Shown here: one piece after another, positions 45,979-56,627 of the stretch | How the letters are laid out: the number at the start of each line of letters is the position of its first letter | Numbering within the stretch: the first letter of the stretch is position 1 | NCBI RefSeq assembly: GCF_902459465.1 | Contig: NC_047063.1 | Span: 18,007,685 to 18,071,684 of the forward strand | Reading direction: 5' to 3' | DNA length: 64,000 nucleotides | Source: Asterias rubens | Lineage: Eukaryota; Echinodermata; Asteroidea; Forcipulatida; Asteriidae | Position numbers and translations under genes: made by a program | The notes under the pieces: model-generated | What the model saw: the letters and a program-made list of their open reading frames with translations, nothing else | Told to the model about the DNA's origin: nothing | Databases searched by the model: none

Positions 45979-48900
45979 CAGCATTTATAAGGCCCATTAT
46001 GAATCAAAGATTCCTCAATGCGCCTAACAATAAAAACTAAAATGCAAAAATCAAGACCAACTAAAATAATATAGGCTAAATAATTTTAAACAATGCAGAC
46101 AAAAGTATATACAAATTTAAAATATTAGAAACAGCAGACCTAGAAAAATTATATAGGGCATAAACCCATAAAATGGAAATTTTTAATTGTAATCCATCAA
46201 TTTACAACGAAATATGAACAATAAGCAAATGTACAAACGTGCTTAGTGACTAAACAGATTCAATAATGCACACAAAACTAGATTCAAATCTAAAACATTT
46301 AGAAACAATAGACCCAGATATATAAACACATAAAAATGGAAATATTAAAAAATAGTTATAATAATAGAAATAAGAACACTTATAGTGCGCCAGTATCCAT
46401 CAAGTCTCGACCCTCAAGGAACGAACAAAATACAAACTAGAAAATAATAGTATAGCAACATTTCAAAAACAGGATATAAACAACAATCAATACAAAAACA
46501 ATATATGAAACTAGGCCAAACTACTGGAAGAGATGGGTTTGAGAGCAAGTTTGAAATCACAAAGGGTGAATAGGCGTTGTGTTTTATGTGAAAGCTGATT
46601 CCAAAGGGTGTGATCCCTGGCTATACCGCAGTATATGGCTTCTGACTGGTACCCCAAACAAAGCTGTTGACAAAACGGAGGCCACAAACATTGTTACATA
46701 AGGCTAGATAGATAGCTCAGTTGGTAAAGCGCCAGCAGCATGATCCAGTGGTAAGAGGTTCTAATCATGCTCAAGTATTTTGTTATCTTTGATCAACCCA
46801 AACACTTTCTGCAAAAGAAAGCGTCAGAATAAAAGTGGAAAAAAATAGTTGATGGCCTGACGTTTCGACCATAGCAGAGCCTTTCTCAAAGGCTTTGAGA
46901 AAGCCTCTGCTAGGGTCGAAACGTCAGGCCATCAACTATTTTTTGCATTTATACCCTCGGTCCATTTAGCTGGTATGTTGTTTGCAACAGCTAATTCTAT
47001 TTTCTCAGAATAAAAGTGGGACATAACAGTGTCCAACATACCTTTCAAGAGGGTTTTCTTCAATCATCTCAGTCGAGGTGCCATCCCCAAAGTAGGGCTT
47101 CAACTGATTCACCAAATCCTGCTGCTCCTGCAGTGATGGCGTTGATTTCTCAAAGACCTGATAAATTAGAACACCGTCCTGGAATGGAAAAATTTTGCCA
47201 TTTGAAAAACTGCTCACGTGATAATAAAATAATAGTGGCTCCATATCTGTCACTCAGTGACACTCAAGGTGCTTCAACATTCAGTATTTTCCTGCAAGAT
47301 ATTGTGGAGCTGGATGTATGAGACAAATTCCTTAACATAGCACAAAGTGCTGTGGTGCAATATGCAGCCGATCCGACCAGGCACAACAGGGCGTACCCAT
47401 TCTCTTTTCAAAAAGTGCACTGGGTTATTTTAATATGCATACCACAACAAATAGGACCAACGACTTGACATCCAAAGGAGATGCAGTAATAATTGTTAAA
47501 TGTCTTGCTGAGGACACAAGTGTTGATCAGAAACACCAGAGCTTAAAGCCATTGGACACTTTCGGTAAACAGTATTGTCCAAAGGCCCACTCCGGTCATC
47601 AGAGTCGGGAGAAAATTACGGGAAAACCCACCCTTGTTTCCGCACGTTTCGCCGTGTCATGATATGTGTTTACTATAACCCGTAATTTTCGTTGTCGAGA
47701 ATTGATAATTGTTTTAATGTTTTCTCAAAAAGTAAAGCATTTCATGGAATAATATTTCAAGAGAAGTCTTTTACCATTTACTTCTGTAAACCCTGTAAGT
47801 TATTTGTAAATCTGTGAACTTTTTTTTGTTTTCCTGTTCCGAAAGTCTTTAATGGCTATAAGTCTGGTGTTTTTCTTTGCTCAGCCAAAACAAGTCACAA
47901 TGGACGCAAAGTGGTCCCCTTTATTGTGTTCTGCTGTACGGCGATGTTGATATTTGTTGTAAAATGCTAACATAGAGGGCATACACAGTAGACAAAGGCG
48001 AAGATCTGGCACAGCGTTTTCCTGATTTTATCTAAATGGCCAGCCACACAACCATGATGGAAGAAAACTATAGACAAAATCAAATAAACTTTCATCAATA
48101 ATAATAATAAAATTCCCTTACCTTACAAATTCTGAAATTATTCTGGGGGTTTCTAAGTAGCATATTGAGGCAGTATTTCATACGAGGTGGGTCACTGGAA
48201 TGGAGAAAAGAAGGTTTTGTAAGTCATTAGCATGTGCACTGCTAAGTTGAAATAGCGCCTTCTTGTGTCCTATTAAAAATGTATTTATGTACAGAGAAAA
48301 TCATGGGCCAAGGCTCATGAATAAATTGCATACCCATAACCCAAAGAGTTTAATGGAATTTTGAAAATATTGTGCTCCCAACAACCCAAAGAGTTTAATG
48401 GAATTTTGAAAATATTGTGCTCCTGGGATTTTTGACCTTCAACCAAGAGTTGTTGGGTAGAAAATTTTGATAACAAGCATTGGGCGATGGTGGCAGCAGC
48501 AGCAGCCAGTCCTGCTACGATGGGCAGCAACCTCTCGTCAATAACCCCTTGAACTAAGAAACAACGCTGATTGGCTCCCAAGAATAAAAAAAGCTACTTT
48601 GTGTGTACAAATATATAGTTGGTAATGCTCAGACCGAACTTAGCTCAAAGTCAAGACGCTGTGACCACAGGTTTTTGCCATGTTAGATATTCAATTTTGC
48701 CATCCAGGGTGATCTTGGGCAACATGCACAGCCCGATAGTGTTCTAGGCTAATGGAGTACACACTTGTATGGCGCTTGTTGGATACCTAGTACTTGCATG
48801 TGGAGGCGATTCCACCTCAAATGAATCACATTTTGACGCGGCCATCACCCTATACTCAAGACATTATCACAAGATCAAAGAGGAATGAGAGGGGACCAGT

Positions 48901-51900
48901 GGCTCTTTAATTTGATGCCTCTTTTGCAGGTTTACCGTACTTGAGCGGGCGTGTAAAGTGGATCGCCGGGGAAAATGGTCCGGCGAGATCAATCAACCCT
49001 AGGAACAAGGCTGGGCAGCAGTAGCTGCAGCAGCAATAGCAATAGCTGTCGTTAACCCCTGGGGTGATTCAATGGTCTTACCAAGAAAAGAGATCCAGTG
49101 GACAGTATTGACTATGATGCTCCCACACACCATTCTGGACCTAAACAGTCAAACAAACACATACGTCAGTGATTAACTTCTAGATCACAGCTGATACAAA
49201 AAGCTGCATTGATTTTCCTCATCAGAAAGGTAAATCCCAAATGGATAATTTTCTGATTCAAAACAAAGTATCTTCCATTGAAAAATAAACCAAGTTCCCT
49301 TTCCTTAAACCTCTATTTGGTGTTGTTTTGTTATTAAACAATCAAATTGATTGGTCTTCAGTGAAAACAAAACCCAACTTGATTGGTCAATGATTTACTG
49401 GCCAGTTTGATTATGTAGCAGAACAGTCAATGTGATTGGTTAGTGAAACTAAACAGCCAAACTGATTGGACATTCGATAAAAAGTCCAATTTGATTATGA
49501 AGCAAAACAGACAATGTGATTGGTTGGTTGGTGAAACCAAACAGTCAACTTGATCGGTCATTGATACCCAAAATTATTATTATTATTATTATTTATTCGA
49601 CCAATACAAGGTACAACAAACAAGTTACAATAGCACAAGACAGAACATTAACGGGAAAAGAAAAAAACAATTATAAAAAAGCAAGAAGAAAGGAAAATAA
49701 ATACAGAATTAAATAAAGGAATAAGTAAGGTTAAATTAAATTAACTTAAATAAATTATTTGAAAAAGAAAACAAAAGCAAAAAATAAACACAATAAGAGG
49801 GCGGCTGAGGGCGGAGCATGCAGGAGGAAAACAAAACCAAATGGGAACGACAACCAGAAGGGATAAAAAACAAAGACAAATCATGCGGGTCAGGGGTAAC
49901 AAAAGTAAACCAAATTACTGTTGCTCGGAAGCATGCTGCCCCACGCATGACCAACAAACACAATGAACTCAGAAACAACAAAAGGGAAGGGAAACCAAAA
50001 GGGGATCGTTCACGACCTGCATGCAAACAAATGTTTGATTATGTTTGAAAATGTTTGATTATATAACAGTGGAATTGGTTGGTGGTAAAACCAAAGAACC
50101 ACCACCATTGGTCGTTGATAAAATAATAATACAATATAATAATAGTATCTTATATAGCGCACGTATCTACCAACAAGGTACTCAAGCACTGAGTATATAC
50201 AAACTTTCAGAAAGATAGGTTATTGCAGTGATGAATACTTGGACCTACATGTAATTATGAAGTACCTTATAAGGGTGTACAAGGTGCTTCGGCGCATTCA
50301 GCAGCCGCAGCCACAGCCAGGAACACCTGGTTAATTGTCTTGCTTAAGGAAACAAGTGTCATGTCTGGGGATTCGAACCCACACTCTGCCCAGCTCTTAA
50401 CCGCTCAGCAACAACATTTGCACGCCAAATTTGTTATACAGGCAATTTGATTGGTGGATAAAAAGAAAGAACCAATTTGATTGGGTGTTTATTGATACCT
50501 TATGGTGTTGATGCAGACACACACGGCAGACTGAATACTTAATGGCAAGATCATCTGGAATATGGTGAGAAACGGGAAGAAAACCTTTCTTCGGCTGAAA
50601 CAAGAGATATGAAAATGAACAGACTCATTAAAAAGTTCAGGCTCTGGCAGATTTTGTATAATCCCAGAAATATGCAAATATAATGAATGATTATTGAAAC
50701 CAATGATTTGAATATTTGGATTGTTAAAACAGGCCTGGAATTAAATGGAGGCCACAGAGGCCATGAAATCCATTGCCCTGGTCTTGACCTTGGTGCCCCT
50801 TTACCATAGACTTCCGGATTTGCCAAAGTGCCCTTTGCCCCCCCCCCAAAAAAAAGAAAAGAATGTGAAGCGTACTCATACAAACCATTATAAAATAGAA
50901 TAGAAATGCAAAATTAAAGTACCTTTATTTCAATACTAAATGTGGGATTATCAGACGTTTTCTCTGGACTTGGCAAGAAGCAGAAATCTGGAAAGCTGAG
51001 AACGTATGACTTGTTGACATCGATCTGGGAACCGCGACGTTTCTCGGGGCGCTGATGCCCAAACCTCTGGATGGCGGCCTCAAGGAATTTTCTTGTGGTT
51101 GGGATCATTTTCTGGAAAGAATTGCCAAAAAAGAAGAAGTTGATTTACGTGACGCATGCTCAAACACTATCATACAAGTGCTATTATGGAATACCAGAAA
51201 AATAATAGTCCCATATTGGATGCAAATGCACTATCTTTTTTCCCTATTCAATGAGCACATTACAAGTTTGATAACAAATTTCCATTCAAGCAAACTTGAC
51301 GCATAGCTGAAACTTGGAAATTTAATGTGTTTGTCCATTGTCAAATATTTTTCGAATCTTGCTGAAAAGAAACAGGGTACCAACTCAAAAGTCATGTCAT
51401 TCACATCGATGTGAATGTTGCCCCATTTTGATTTCAAAAAAGCAATATTTTCTGCTTTGGGCCCAACGTATAACTGGAATGCGTTGACTATTTAAATTGA
51501 AGTTTGTTTAGCCGATTTGTTTTTAAAGACAGTGGACACTATTGGTAAATGTCATACACCAGTCTTCTCACTTGGTGTATCTCAACATATGCATGAAATA
51601 ACAAACCTGTGAAAATTTGAGCTCAATCGGTCGTAGAAGTTGCGAGATAATAATGAAAGAAAAAACACCTTTGTCACACGAAGTTGTGTGCGTTTAGATG
51701 GTTAATTTCGAGACCTCAAGTTCTAAACTTGAGGTCTCGAAATCAATTTCATTGAAAATTACTCCTTTCTCGAAAACTACGTCACTTCAGAGGGAGCTGT
51801 TTCTCACAATGTTTTATACCATCAACCTCTCCCATTACTCGTAATCAAGAAAGGTTTTATGATGATAATTATTTGAGTAATTGCCAATAGTGTCCACTGC

Positions 51901-54793
51901 CTTTAACTTCACATGTGTTTGTACAACAACAACCTTTAGGGCTTATCACACTGAATGAATTACATTGATCTGTCATCATGGTAATTGTTGTTGCGTACAC
52001 AGCGTGTGAGCACAGATGCTCAGAAATCGTTAACATCAGGCAATATCTGGCAACAATAAAAAATTCCTGATGAATATTGCGTAATGTCAAAAAAATAAAA
52101 TAAAATACATACTATGATCCGTAGATCTGTTGCCCCACATCTGGGGTACACAATAAAATTAATATAAATTTAACATAGTATGGTACACAAAGCAATAATG
52201 AAAGCAGATAATTATTCAACCAATAATAAATAATAAATATCTAATAAGAATAACAAATAAATAAGTAAAAAATAGCAGATAAGGGAAGAATAAACAATAA
52301 AAGGAAGTAAATAAATAAATAAAAGTAAACTTGCGGATAAATTAAAACGACTTAAAATATTGCACGAGTGAATGGGCTAAATAAACCAAACTATTAAATA
52401 GTATCATCCTATGAGGCAACTTTAGTTCCTTGAACAAATAGATTTTGTATTGCTTAAAGGAGAGTCATAGACTAGGTATTTGTCAGCATGATGCTGATTT
52501 ATATAGGCAGAATTATAGAGCAAGCTAGTCCAAACACTGAGACCATTTCATGAACTGACTCCGTGGTAGTGCAGTTAATTACGATCCTATAGACGATGTG
52601 ACCTATGTTTACATTCAAACCGCCCTCTGTTGACAAAACACTACATACGTCATGTTTCGCCGGGCAAAGAGTTGCGTAGTCATAGTAAGATTGCGTACAC
52701 TTTCTAGCTGGCTGCCAAAACACAAAGGTTTTGCCCGGCGGTATGCGCGCGAATCATGTTATGGTTTTCCTGTGACGTCAGAGGTCACATCGTCTATAAG
52801 CTAAGGTAGTAGTCCCATCAAATTTTCTATACATTCTTTTCAGAACTAAGAAGTCTCCCGAACAATCCGATAAATCTACTCCACGGTAGTAGAATATAGA
52901 AAGACAGTTCTCTGAAGAACTAACTCTACCTGGCAAGTAGATACACACATGGTGTTACCGCAAACCAAATAATTATAATTGATACCTCACCATGCAATGC
53001 CTCAAATCCTATACAGAATTATAAAGAAAGGTACAAGGTGTCACATTTGAAAGTTTCAGCTGGATACATGCATGTTATCAACTAGTAAAAAAACTGTCGC
53101 AGAATTCTCACGAATCCATCCCTGTTTAGCGAAGTGATCGCGGGTATCAACTGCATCTTTTATCGTGTAATCTATAGCAACAAGTTAAAGGAAAATTAAG
53201 GGTTAAGAATACGTACTGGGAGGCAGATGAACTTTGACCCCAGTATTGGCTGGATCAATGTCTTGACATAATCATGGCAGAGGGTCCAATCTTCATCGCA
53301 AACCTGAAATAAAAAATATATATTAAAAAAATTTAAAAAATAAATTTAATTCAAATCATTTTGACTCTAAGCTGGTTGAATGATGAAACCCATCATTTAA
53401 GGTAAAATACATAATTGTATTTCATAATCCAGAAAAGACTGAAAATACTATGTTTTTTATGTAGTTTCGCTTTATCTTGACACCATTCTTTAAACAAATG
53501 ATTTGATTCATATCCATTGTTTCAGACTTACAAGTTCTGGCTCTTTTTTCCCTGAAAAAAAAATATCGCAAAATAAAAAAATATAAATACGACTTTCTTA
53601 ACAGGAGATTGGAAGCACTAGCAAAGCGAGGACCCAGGTATATGAGACAAGCAGCACGGTTTTAGAGTAACAGGTGTATTTTGATTAAATTGGCCTCATG
53701 TAACTGTATGTATATACCAACATGTAAAGTAATCTGGGCTTGGACTTTCTTAACAGTAAGCCCAAATGGCCATTAAGGGATTTAAAGAGGTTGGAATGGC
53801 AGGGAGACGCACAAAAGATGTGTGAATGGTATCACAATATAAAAGGATTAGTTCCATTGTGTGCTTTTACTTAAAACCATGAAAAGAAAACATTCCAACT
53901 CCTCATATGAATGAGCAAGCACAATCTCTTTAAATTGTATACCCTATTTTTTTTTTTTTTTTTTTTGGGGGGGGGAGATGGTGTGTGGACAGGGGGGGGG
54001 GGTGGACAGAGGGGGGGGGCTGACCTTTTGAGAGGAGTCTCTGGCATCCGTCTTCCTCAATTTCAGTATCCTTCTAATCTATAAAAACAAAACACAACCC
54101 AAAGTTGTTGTTAGAGAAGTAGAAGTACATATTACTACTTCATTCCATTTCCAAAATAATTTCATAATCAAAAAGTAAACAAATAATCTTTTTAGTGTCC
54201 ATCGTCAGCAACTTACTATACCCATAGCACCAAGAGTACTAAAGCCATAGCAACATCAGCGTCTACTCTTGGTACGTAGACATTTATTTGGGTGTCATAA
54301 AACAAATATTCATTGTTTTTACTTGTGCTATGATAAGAATGTCTGATTGTGTTTCATAAGTAATGTCATAGTCGTTTTGACCATTACTTAAAACCGGTTT
54401 CAATTGCTACCACTAATACATCAGAAAGATGACCAGACATGTTTTAACATGGGCTACTAAAACTTCCTAGCAAGCCAATTGTCCCAATTCACTTGACGTC
54501 ATCATCAGCTTAATCTTGGATGCGCCATTTTGGTGGTGAATGTCAACATGTGTTATTCAGAGAAGTGCGCATTTTAGGCAACGTGGCGTTTACACTTCAT
54601 TTACATGTACATCTATTGACCACCAACATGGTGAGCGTGGCATCAGTCGTCGCGTGTGACGCGCGTGCAAGGGTTCAATAGCACAGTGCGTTACACATAC
54701 CTTTGGGTTAAAGATGACAAACGAACTGCTTCCTTCAGCTCTGTAATGCCAGTTGTCTATATTGAGCACTGGTCCCACATCAGGACCTGCCAT
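41180..54793 (-). CDS. IPPK: Inositol-pentakisphosphate 2-kinase
   Basis: Transfers phosphate from ATP to the 2-position of inositol pentakisphosphate, making phytate (InsP6). Eleven coding exons on the minus strand, all with GT-AG borders and agreeing phases: 54701-54793, 54025-54078, 53217-53303, 50923-51111, 50499-50594, 49082-49140, 48122-48194, 47042-47178, 43392-43529, 42267-42488, 41180-41339. Predicted 435 aa, shorter than the vertebrate protein (about 490) mainly in the middle. Motifs in order: N-lobe WHYRAEGSSSFVIFNPK (residues 15-31), EIKPKKGFLP (139-148), CRVCLHQHHK (164-173), YCPLDLF, KDCSIM near the C-lobe end, and IDLDPKP (401-407), typical of the family's catalytic region. The start is fixed by an in-frame TAA six bases upstream of ATG. 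Introns hold many repeats. Divergent from the desulfhydrase gene. Confidence 0.93.
41565..41735. repeat. 34-bp minisatellite, five copies, in IPPK intron 10
   Basis: ACACAAGTTTGAAACTTTTG followed by AGCAATAGCTTCAC; copies begin at 41565, 41599 and 41633 and continue at the same spacing. Each unit contains the palindrome AAGTTTGAAACTT. It lies about 220 bases upstream (in transcript sense) of the last coding exon. Confidence 0.92.
42675..43070 (+). mobile_element. MITE-like repeat, family B, in IPPK intron 9
   Basis: Starts CCTTAAAGCCATTGGACACT, ends TTCCGAAAGTGTATAATGGC CTTA. Shares AAACAGTATTGTCCAAAGGC, CACCCTTGTTTCCACACG, AAAGCATTTCATGGAATAAT and GTAAACCCTGTAAGTTATTT with the shorter copy at 47545-47862. 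Family B ends resemble but differ from family A. Confidence 0.75.
43175..43237 (+). repeat. tRNA-derived fragment
   Basis: TATTTCAGTTGGTACAATAA resembles a decayed A box and TTTGGTTCAAATCCCACC a good B box. Not cloverleaf-competent. Confidence 0.5.
43710..43785 (+). repeat. tRNA-like sequence
   Basis: CAGTGGTCTAGTTGGTATGA (A box) and GTGGGTTCGAATCCCACCC (T arm and B box with a perfect 5-bp stem) are both well preserved, so this is the most tRNA-like fragment in the window. The acceptor ends (CAATCTC and GAGTAAT) do not pair fully and no family-wide intron is evident. I call it a tRNA-derived repeat or pseudogene. It lies in IPPK intron 8. Confidence 0.55.
43936..44012. repeat. Tandem dyad-symmetric units, CGCTAGTCCGAAGACTAGC
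   Basis: GCGCTAGTCCGAAGACTAGC and GCGCTAGTCCGACAGACTAG follow one another within 40 bases, each a hairpin, with CACACGGCG after each. The patch is GC-rich compared with its surroundings. Confidence 0.7.
44375..44396. repeat. Perfect 22-bp palindrome
   Basis: CTCCGTTCAC followed directly by TG and GTGAACGGAG. Confidence 0.8.
44524..44945. repeat. Duplicated segment beside a TAA microsatellite
   Basis: ACATAAAAAGATTCAACAAT through AAAATACAAGAA occurs twice (about 44679-44799 and 44811-44931). A third, more diverged set lies at 46240-46350. The leading AATAATAATAATTATAATAA and GCATTTATAAGGCGCAATAT parallel 45902-46010, so both places carry the same interspersed repeat. Confidence 0.7.
45800..46010 (-). 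mobile_element. tRNA-derived SINE joined to a (TAA) tract
   Basis: On the minus strand: GTGTCATTGCCGAGCGGTTA (A box), TTCAAGCTCTGGTG and GGGTTCAAATCCCGGTCATG (B box). On the plus strand it abuts about 25 TAA triplets (45902-45977) and then GCATTTATAAGGCCCATTAT. Same head as the SINE at 24543. Confidence 0.75.
46370..46645. repeat. Unclassified interspersed repeat
   Basis: CACTTATAGTGCGCCAGTAT to GTGAAAGCTGATTCCAAAGG. The phrase pattern (AAGAGATGGGTTTGAGAGCA, then AAAGCTGATTCCAAAGGGTG) is of a kind common in invertebrate interspersed repeats. A related phrase, GAAGAGGTGTGTTTTCAGCT, is at about 26564. Confidence 0.45.
46690..46775 (+). repeat. tRNA-derived fragment
   Basis: GATAGCTCAGTTGGTAAAGC is a clear A box; the B box (GAGGTTCTAATCATGC) is decayed. 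Confidence 0.5.
46841..46944. mobile_element. Long near-perfect hairpin element, copy 2
   Basis: AAAAATAGTTGATGGCCTGA followed by CGTTTCGACCATAGCAGAGC and CTTTCTCAAAG is mirrored by CTTTGAGAAAGCCTCTGCTA and GGGTCGAAACGTCAGGCCAT CAACTATTTTT: arms of about 50 bases with very few mismatches and almost no loop. It sits in IPPK intron 8 about 100 bases from exon 8 in genomic coordinates. Confidence 0.85.
47345..47862. mobile_element. Family B MITE inserted into a minus-strand SINE
   Basis: 47345-47544 reads as the body of the minus-strand SINE (GTCTTGCTGAGGACACAAGT, then AAACACCAGAGC), which stops exactly where TTAAAGCCATTGGACACTTT begins. The MITE ends TTCCGAAAGTCTTTAATGGC TATAA near 47862. The SINE is therefore older than the MITE here. 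Confidence 0.65.
48338..48424. repeat. 45-bp direct duplication
   Basis: AACCCAAAGAGTTTAATGGA through TGTGCTCC occurs at 48338 and 48383. Confidence 0.9.
49325..50500. repeat. Degenerate minisatellite split by two insertions
   Basis: ACAGTCAATGTGATTGGTTA-like units of about 30-35 bases run from 49325 to 49568, reappear at 50040-50117 and again at 50435-50495. The gaps are filled by an A-rich block starting with an ATT tract (49570-50039) and by a minus-strand SINE (50118-50425; head with GGGGATTCGAACCCACACTC and CTTAACCGCTCAGC). The array lies in IPPK introns 5 and 6. Confidence 0.65.
50731..50870 (+). repeat. Dispersed repeat, GCAGGCCTGGAATTA family
   Basis: AACAGGCCTGGAATTAAATG, CCCTGGTCTTGACCTTGGTG and AAGTGCCCTTTGCCCCC match the copy at 4297-4440. 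In IPPK intron 4. Confidence 0.65.
51523..51906 (+). mobile_element. MITE family A, nearly full length, in IPPK intron 3
   Basis: TTAAAGACAGTGGACACTAT at the left and CCAATAGTGTCCACTGCCTT TAA at the right. Interior complete: GAGCTCAATCGGTCGTAGAA, TCGAGACCTCAAGTTCTAAA with its inverse GAACTTGAGGTCTCGA-like partner, CTTCAGAGGGAGCTGTTTCT. The best copy in the window for defining the family. Confidence 0.85.
52080..52450. other. A-rich interspersed sequence, unassigned
   Basis: Rich in AATAAATAAGTAAA-like strings, with CCCCACATCTGGGGTACACA at the left. May be a retroelement 3' end; no coding segment remains. Confidence 0.4.
52588..52798. mobile_element. MITE with perfect 17-bp terminal inverted repeats
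   Basis: TATAGACGATGTGACCT at 52588 and AGGTCACATCGTCTATA ending at 52798 are exact inverse copies. About 211 bp, GC-richer than the surrounding intron, with CGCCGGGCAAAG and TTTGCCCGGCG as inner inverted copies. If the outer TA belongs to the target, it would fit a TA-inserting superfamily, which is inference. Confidence 0.8.
52890..53025. mobile_element. Single-arm relative of the 11045-11245 fold-back element
   Basis: AGACAGTTCTCTGAAGAACT, CTCTACCTGGCAAGTAGATA and ACACATGGTGTTACCGCAAA followed by GATACCTCACCATGCAATGC match the element in IPPK intron 3's neighbourhood of exon 3. Confidence 0.65.
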
Positions 54794-54901
54794 TTCTTAC
54801 AGTGTTACCTTAACATGTCTACAAAGAATAAACAAGGTAAGACTATTATTGTGGTTTTTACTGGTTAATACACATCCTGGAATTCTTCAATAAGTGGCCA
54901 G

Positions 54902-55048
54902 GGGTGGATTTTACAAAAAGTTAAGACTTATCTCGAGTTAGGACGGGTAACTCTTCCTAACTTATAGGACTAGCCTTAAGTTTTTAACATCTCCTAGGGC
55001 TTTGTTAGGACTACTAGTCCTAACTCTTTGTGAAATTGACTCCAGGTA
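54902..55048. mobile_element. Short inverted-repeat element upstream of IPPK
   Basis: GGATTTTACAAAAAGTTAAG at the left and CTAACTCTTTGTGAAATTGA at the right are inverted; TCTCGAGTTAGGACGGGTAA recalls the copy at 29768-29955. It lies within 110 bases of the IPPK start codon. Confidence 0.55.
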
Positions 55049-55762
55049 GTTCCAACTCTCAGTAAAATTTGACAATCAGGCATGGCTTGCATTCAGAGCG
55101 AAAATCAACAAGATCGTAGGGCTTGTTGAAGTTCAATATTTTCAGGGGACCAGAATTTATTTCACGTGACCAGAATCAAAATGAGTTGAACAAGTCATAA
55201 GAGAAGATCTATCTCATTTTTCGTTTTGTGTGGTAAGTCACTGAGAGTCATTGCTTAGTTGCTGATCATTTGGTAAGCCCTATGATTAATAGTCAGGTCG
55301 TAGTAGTTCCACAAAACAAATGTAAGAAATACAGAGAAGTATTGCAATATATGCAATAGTCATGTATTTTTTAACTTAGAGGGCGATATTTGCAATCAAA
55401 GTGGTACGACCTGCTAATAAGAACTTAGTGTTTTAGATGTATAGATGGTGGGCTGAAATGGCGACTAATTAAAAGACTGATGTGAAAAGAGAGCCATAAC
55501 AGCCCAACAAGTTTGGTATTATAGGTCCAAGATGGGGTACTCATTAGTATAGTAATAGTTGTTACTGGTTATTACTACTTCGTGGTTAAGAATCTTGTTT
55601 TTCTAACTTTAAAATTTAACATTTTATTAACAAAAAACAGAGTGAAGGTGATTTGGATATCATTACCTAAGGTTCAATAATTTGTTAAACTTAGCAGTCA
55701 GCAATCCAAGGCAAATTCCCTATGGGAAGGTCAACTAAAAGTGTTCGCTTTAATTTAAGCCT

Positions 55763-56062
55763 TTCCTACTCAAAACACCATTTAGGAAATATTTTGAAGA
55801 AAAATTGACAAAAACTTACCAGATCCCGGAGCGAATTCCCAGGTTCATATTTTGAACCTGTCGCATCGCTTTGCAAATGCATTATTTTGTTGTTGGGCTA
55901 AACCATTCTGTAAAAGGGGTGTTACAATGTTGCAGTGCTGCAGTGCATGCGCGCCATTATGAGTGAACGGCGTGCAATGCAAACGGACAGCGCCGGGATC
56001 TGGTAAGTTTTTGTCTATTTTTCTTCGAAATATTTCCTAAATGGTGTTTTGAGTATTATGGC
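55763..56062. mobile_element. Element with about 65-bp terminal inverted repeats, divergent intergenic region
   Basis: CCTACTCAAAACACCATTTA then GGAAATATTTTGAAGAAAAA then TTGACAAAAACTTACCAGAT CCCGG is mirrored by CCGGGATCTGGTAAGTTTTT and GTCTATTTTTCTTCGAAATA, TTTCCTAAATGGTGTTTTGA. Between the arms are about 165 bases including GCAGTGCATGCGCGCC. Each arm contains a CTGGTAAGTTT donor-like string facing outward. Confidence 0.75.
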
Positions 56063-56210
56063 AGGCTGCATTAGACATTGCGGATTAAGTTCGTACCCTC
56101 AGAATTTGTGTCATGATTTTTGAAAGTGGTAAAAATGGGGCAAATCTGGTGACTAGCTGTCGAAATTGTACGTGTTGGACCAGATTAACCATTTTCGCTC
56201 GAACCTAGCT

Positions 56211-56251
56211 CGTAACCCTCCGGCCTGGCGGCCGTCGGGAGGAGGGTTACG
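56211..56251. repeat. GC-rich 11-bp stem hairpin
   Basis: CGTAACCCTCC, then CGGCCTGGCGGCCGTCGG with a second possible stem (GGCC-TGG-CGGCC), then GGAGGGTTACG. Located between the two divergent genes; a regulatory role is possible but not shown. Confidence 0.7.
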
Positions 56252-56366
56252 TTATCGCAACTATGTCATGATTTGATTGGGGTAATCTTTTTTTAAATGT
56301 CCGCGCTCAGTAACGTAGTCTTGAAATCAACTCTTGAGGGATTCGTAGCCTAGCAGAAAAGTGTTT

Positions 56367-56627
56367 GTATGGCACCACCACTTTTTTAATAGATGAAATA
56401 GTACTAGAATTTACTTCATTGAGATATCCCTTTGTGTGAAAATGAGTGAAAGAGTGGTGGCACCATACAGAAAGTTATCCGAAGAAATTTTGGGATAACT
56501 TTCCGTATGGCGCCACCACTTTTTCACTCATTTTTACAAAAAGGGATATATCAATCAGGTAAATTAGATACTATATTATTTTATTTCGAATGAAAAAGTG
56601 GTGGCGCCATACGGAAACTTTTCCAAA
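56367..56627. repeat. Nested alternating inverted repeats (GTATGGCGCCACCAC)
   Basis: GTATGGCACCACCACTTTTT (56367), AGAGTGGTGGCACCATACAG (about 56451), CCGTATGGCGCCACCACTTT (about 56502) and AAAGTGGTGGCGCCATACGG (about 56596) alternate in orientation. The middle two flank GAAATTTTGGGATAACTTTC, so three different hairpins are possible. Also shared: GAGATATCCCTTTGTGTG and its inverse CAAAAAGGGATATATC. Confidence 0.8.

Noticed and set aside
47005-47253. 82-codon frame as a gene of its own
   Set aside because: Its centre is IPPK exon 8 (47042-47178); the two ends are intron sequence outside valid splice sites.
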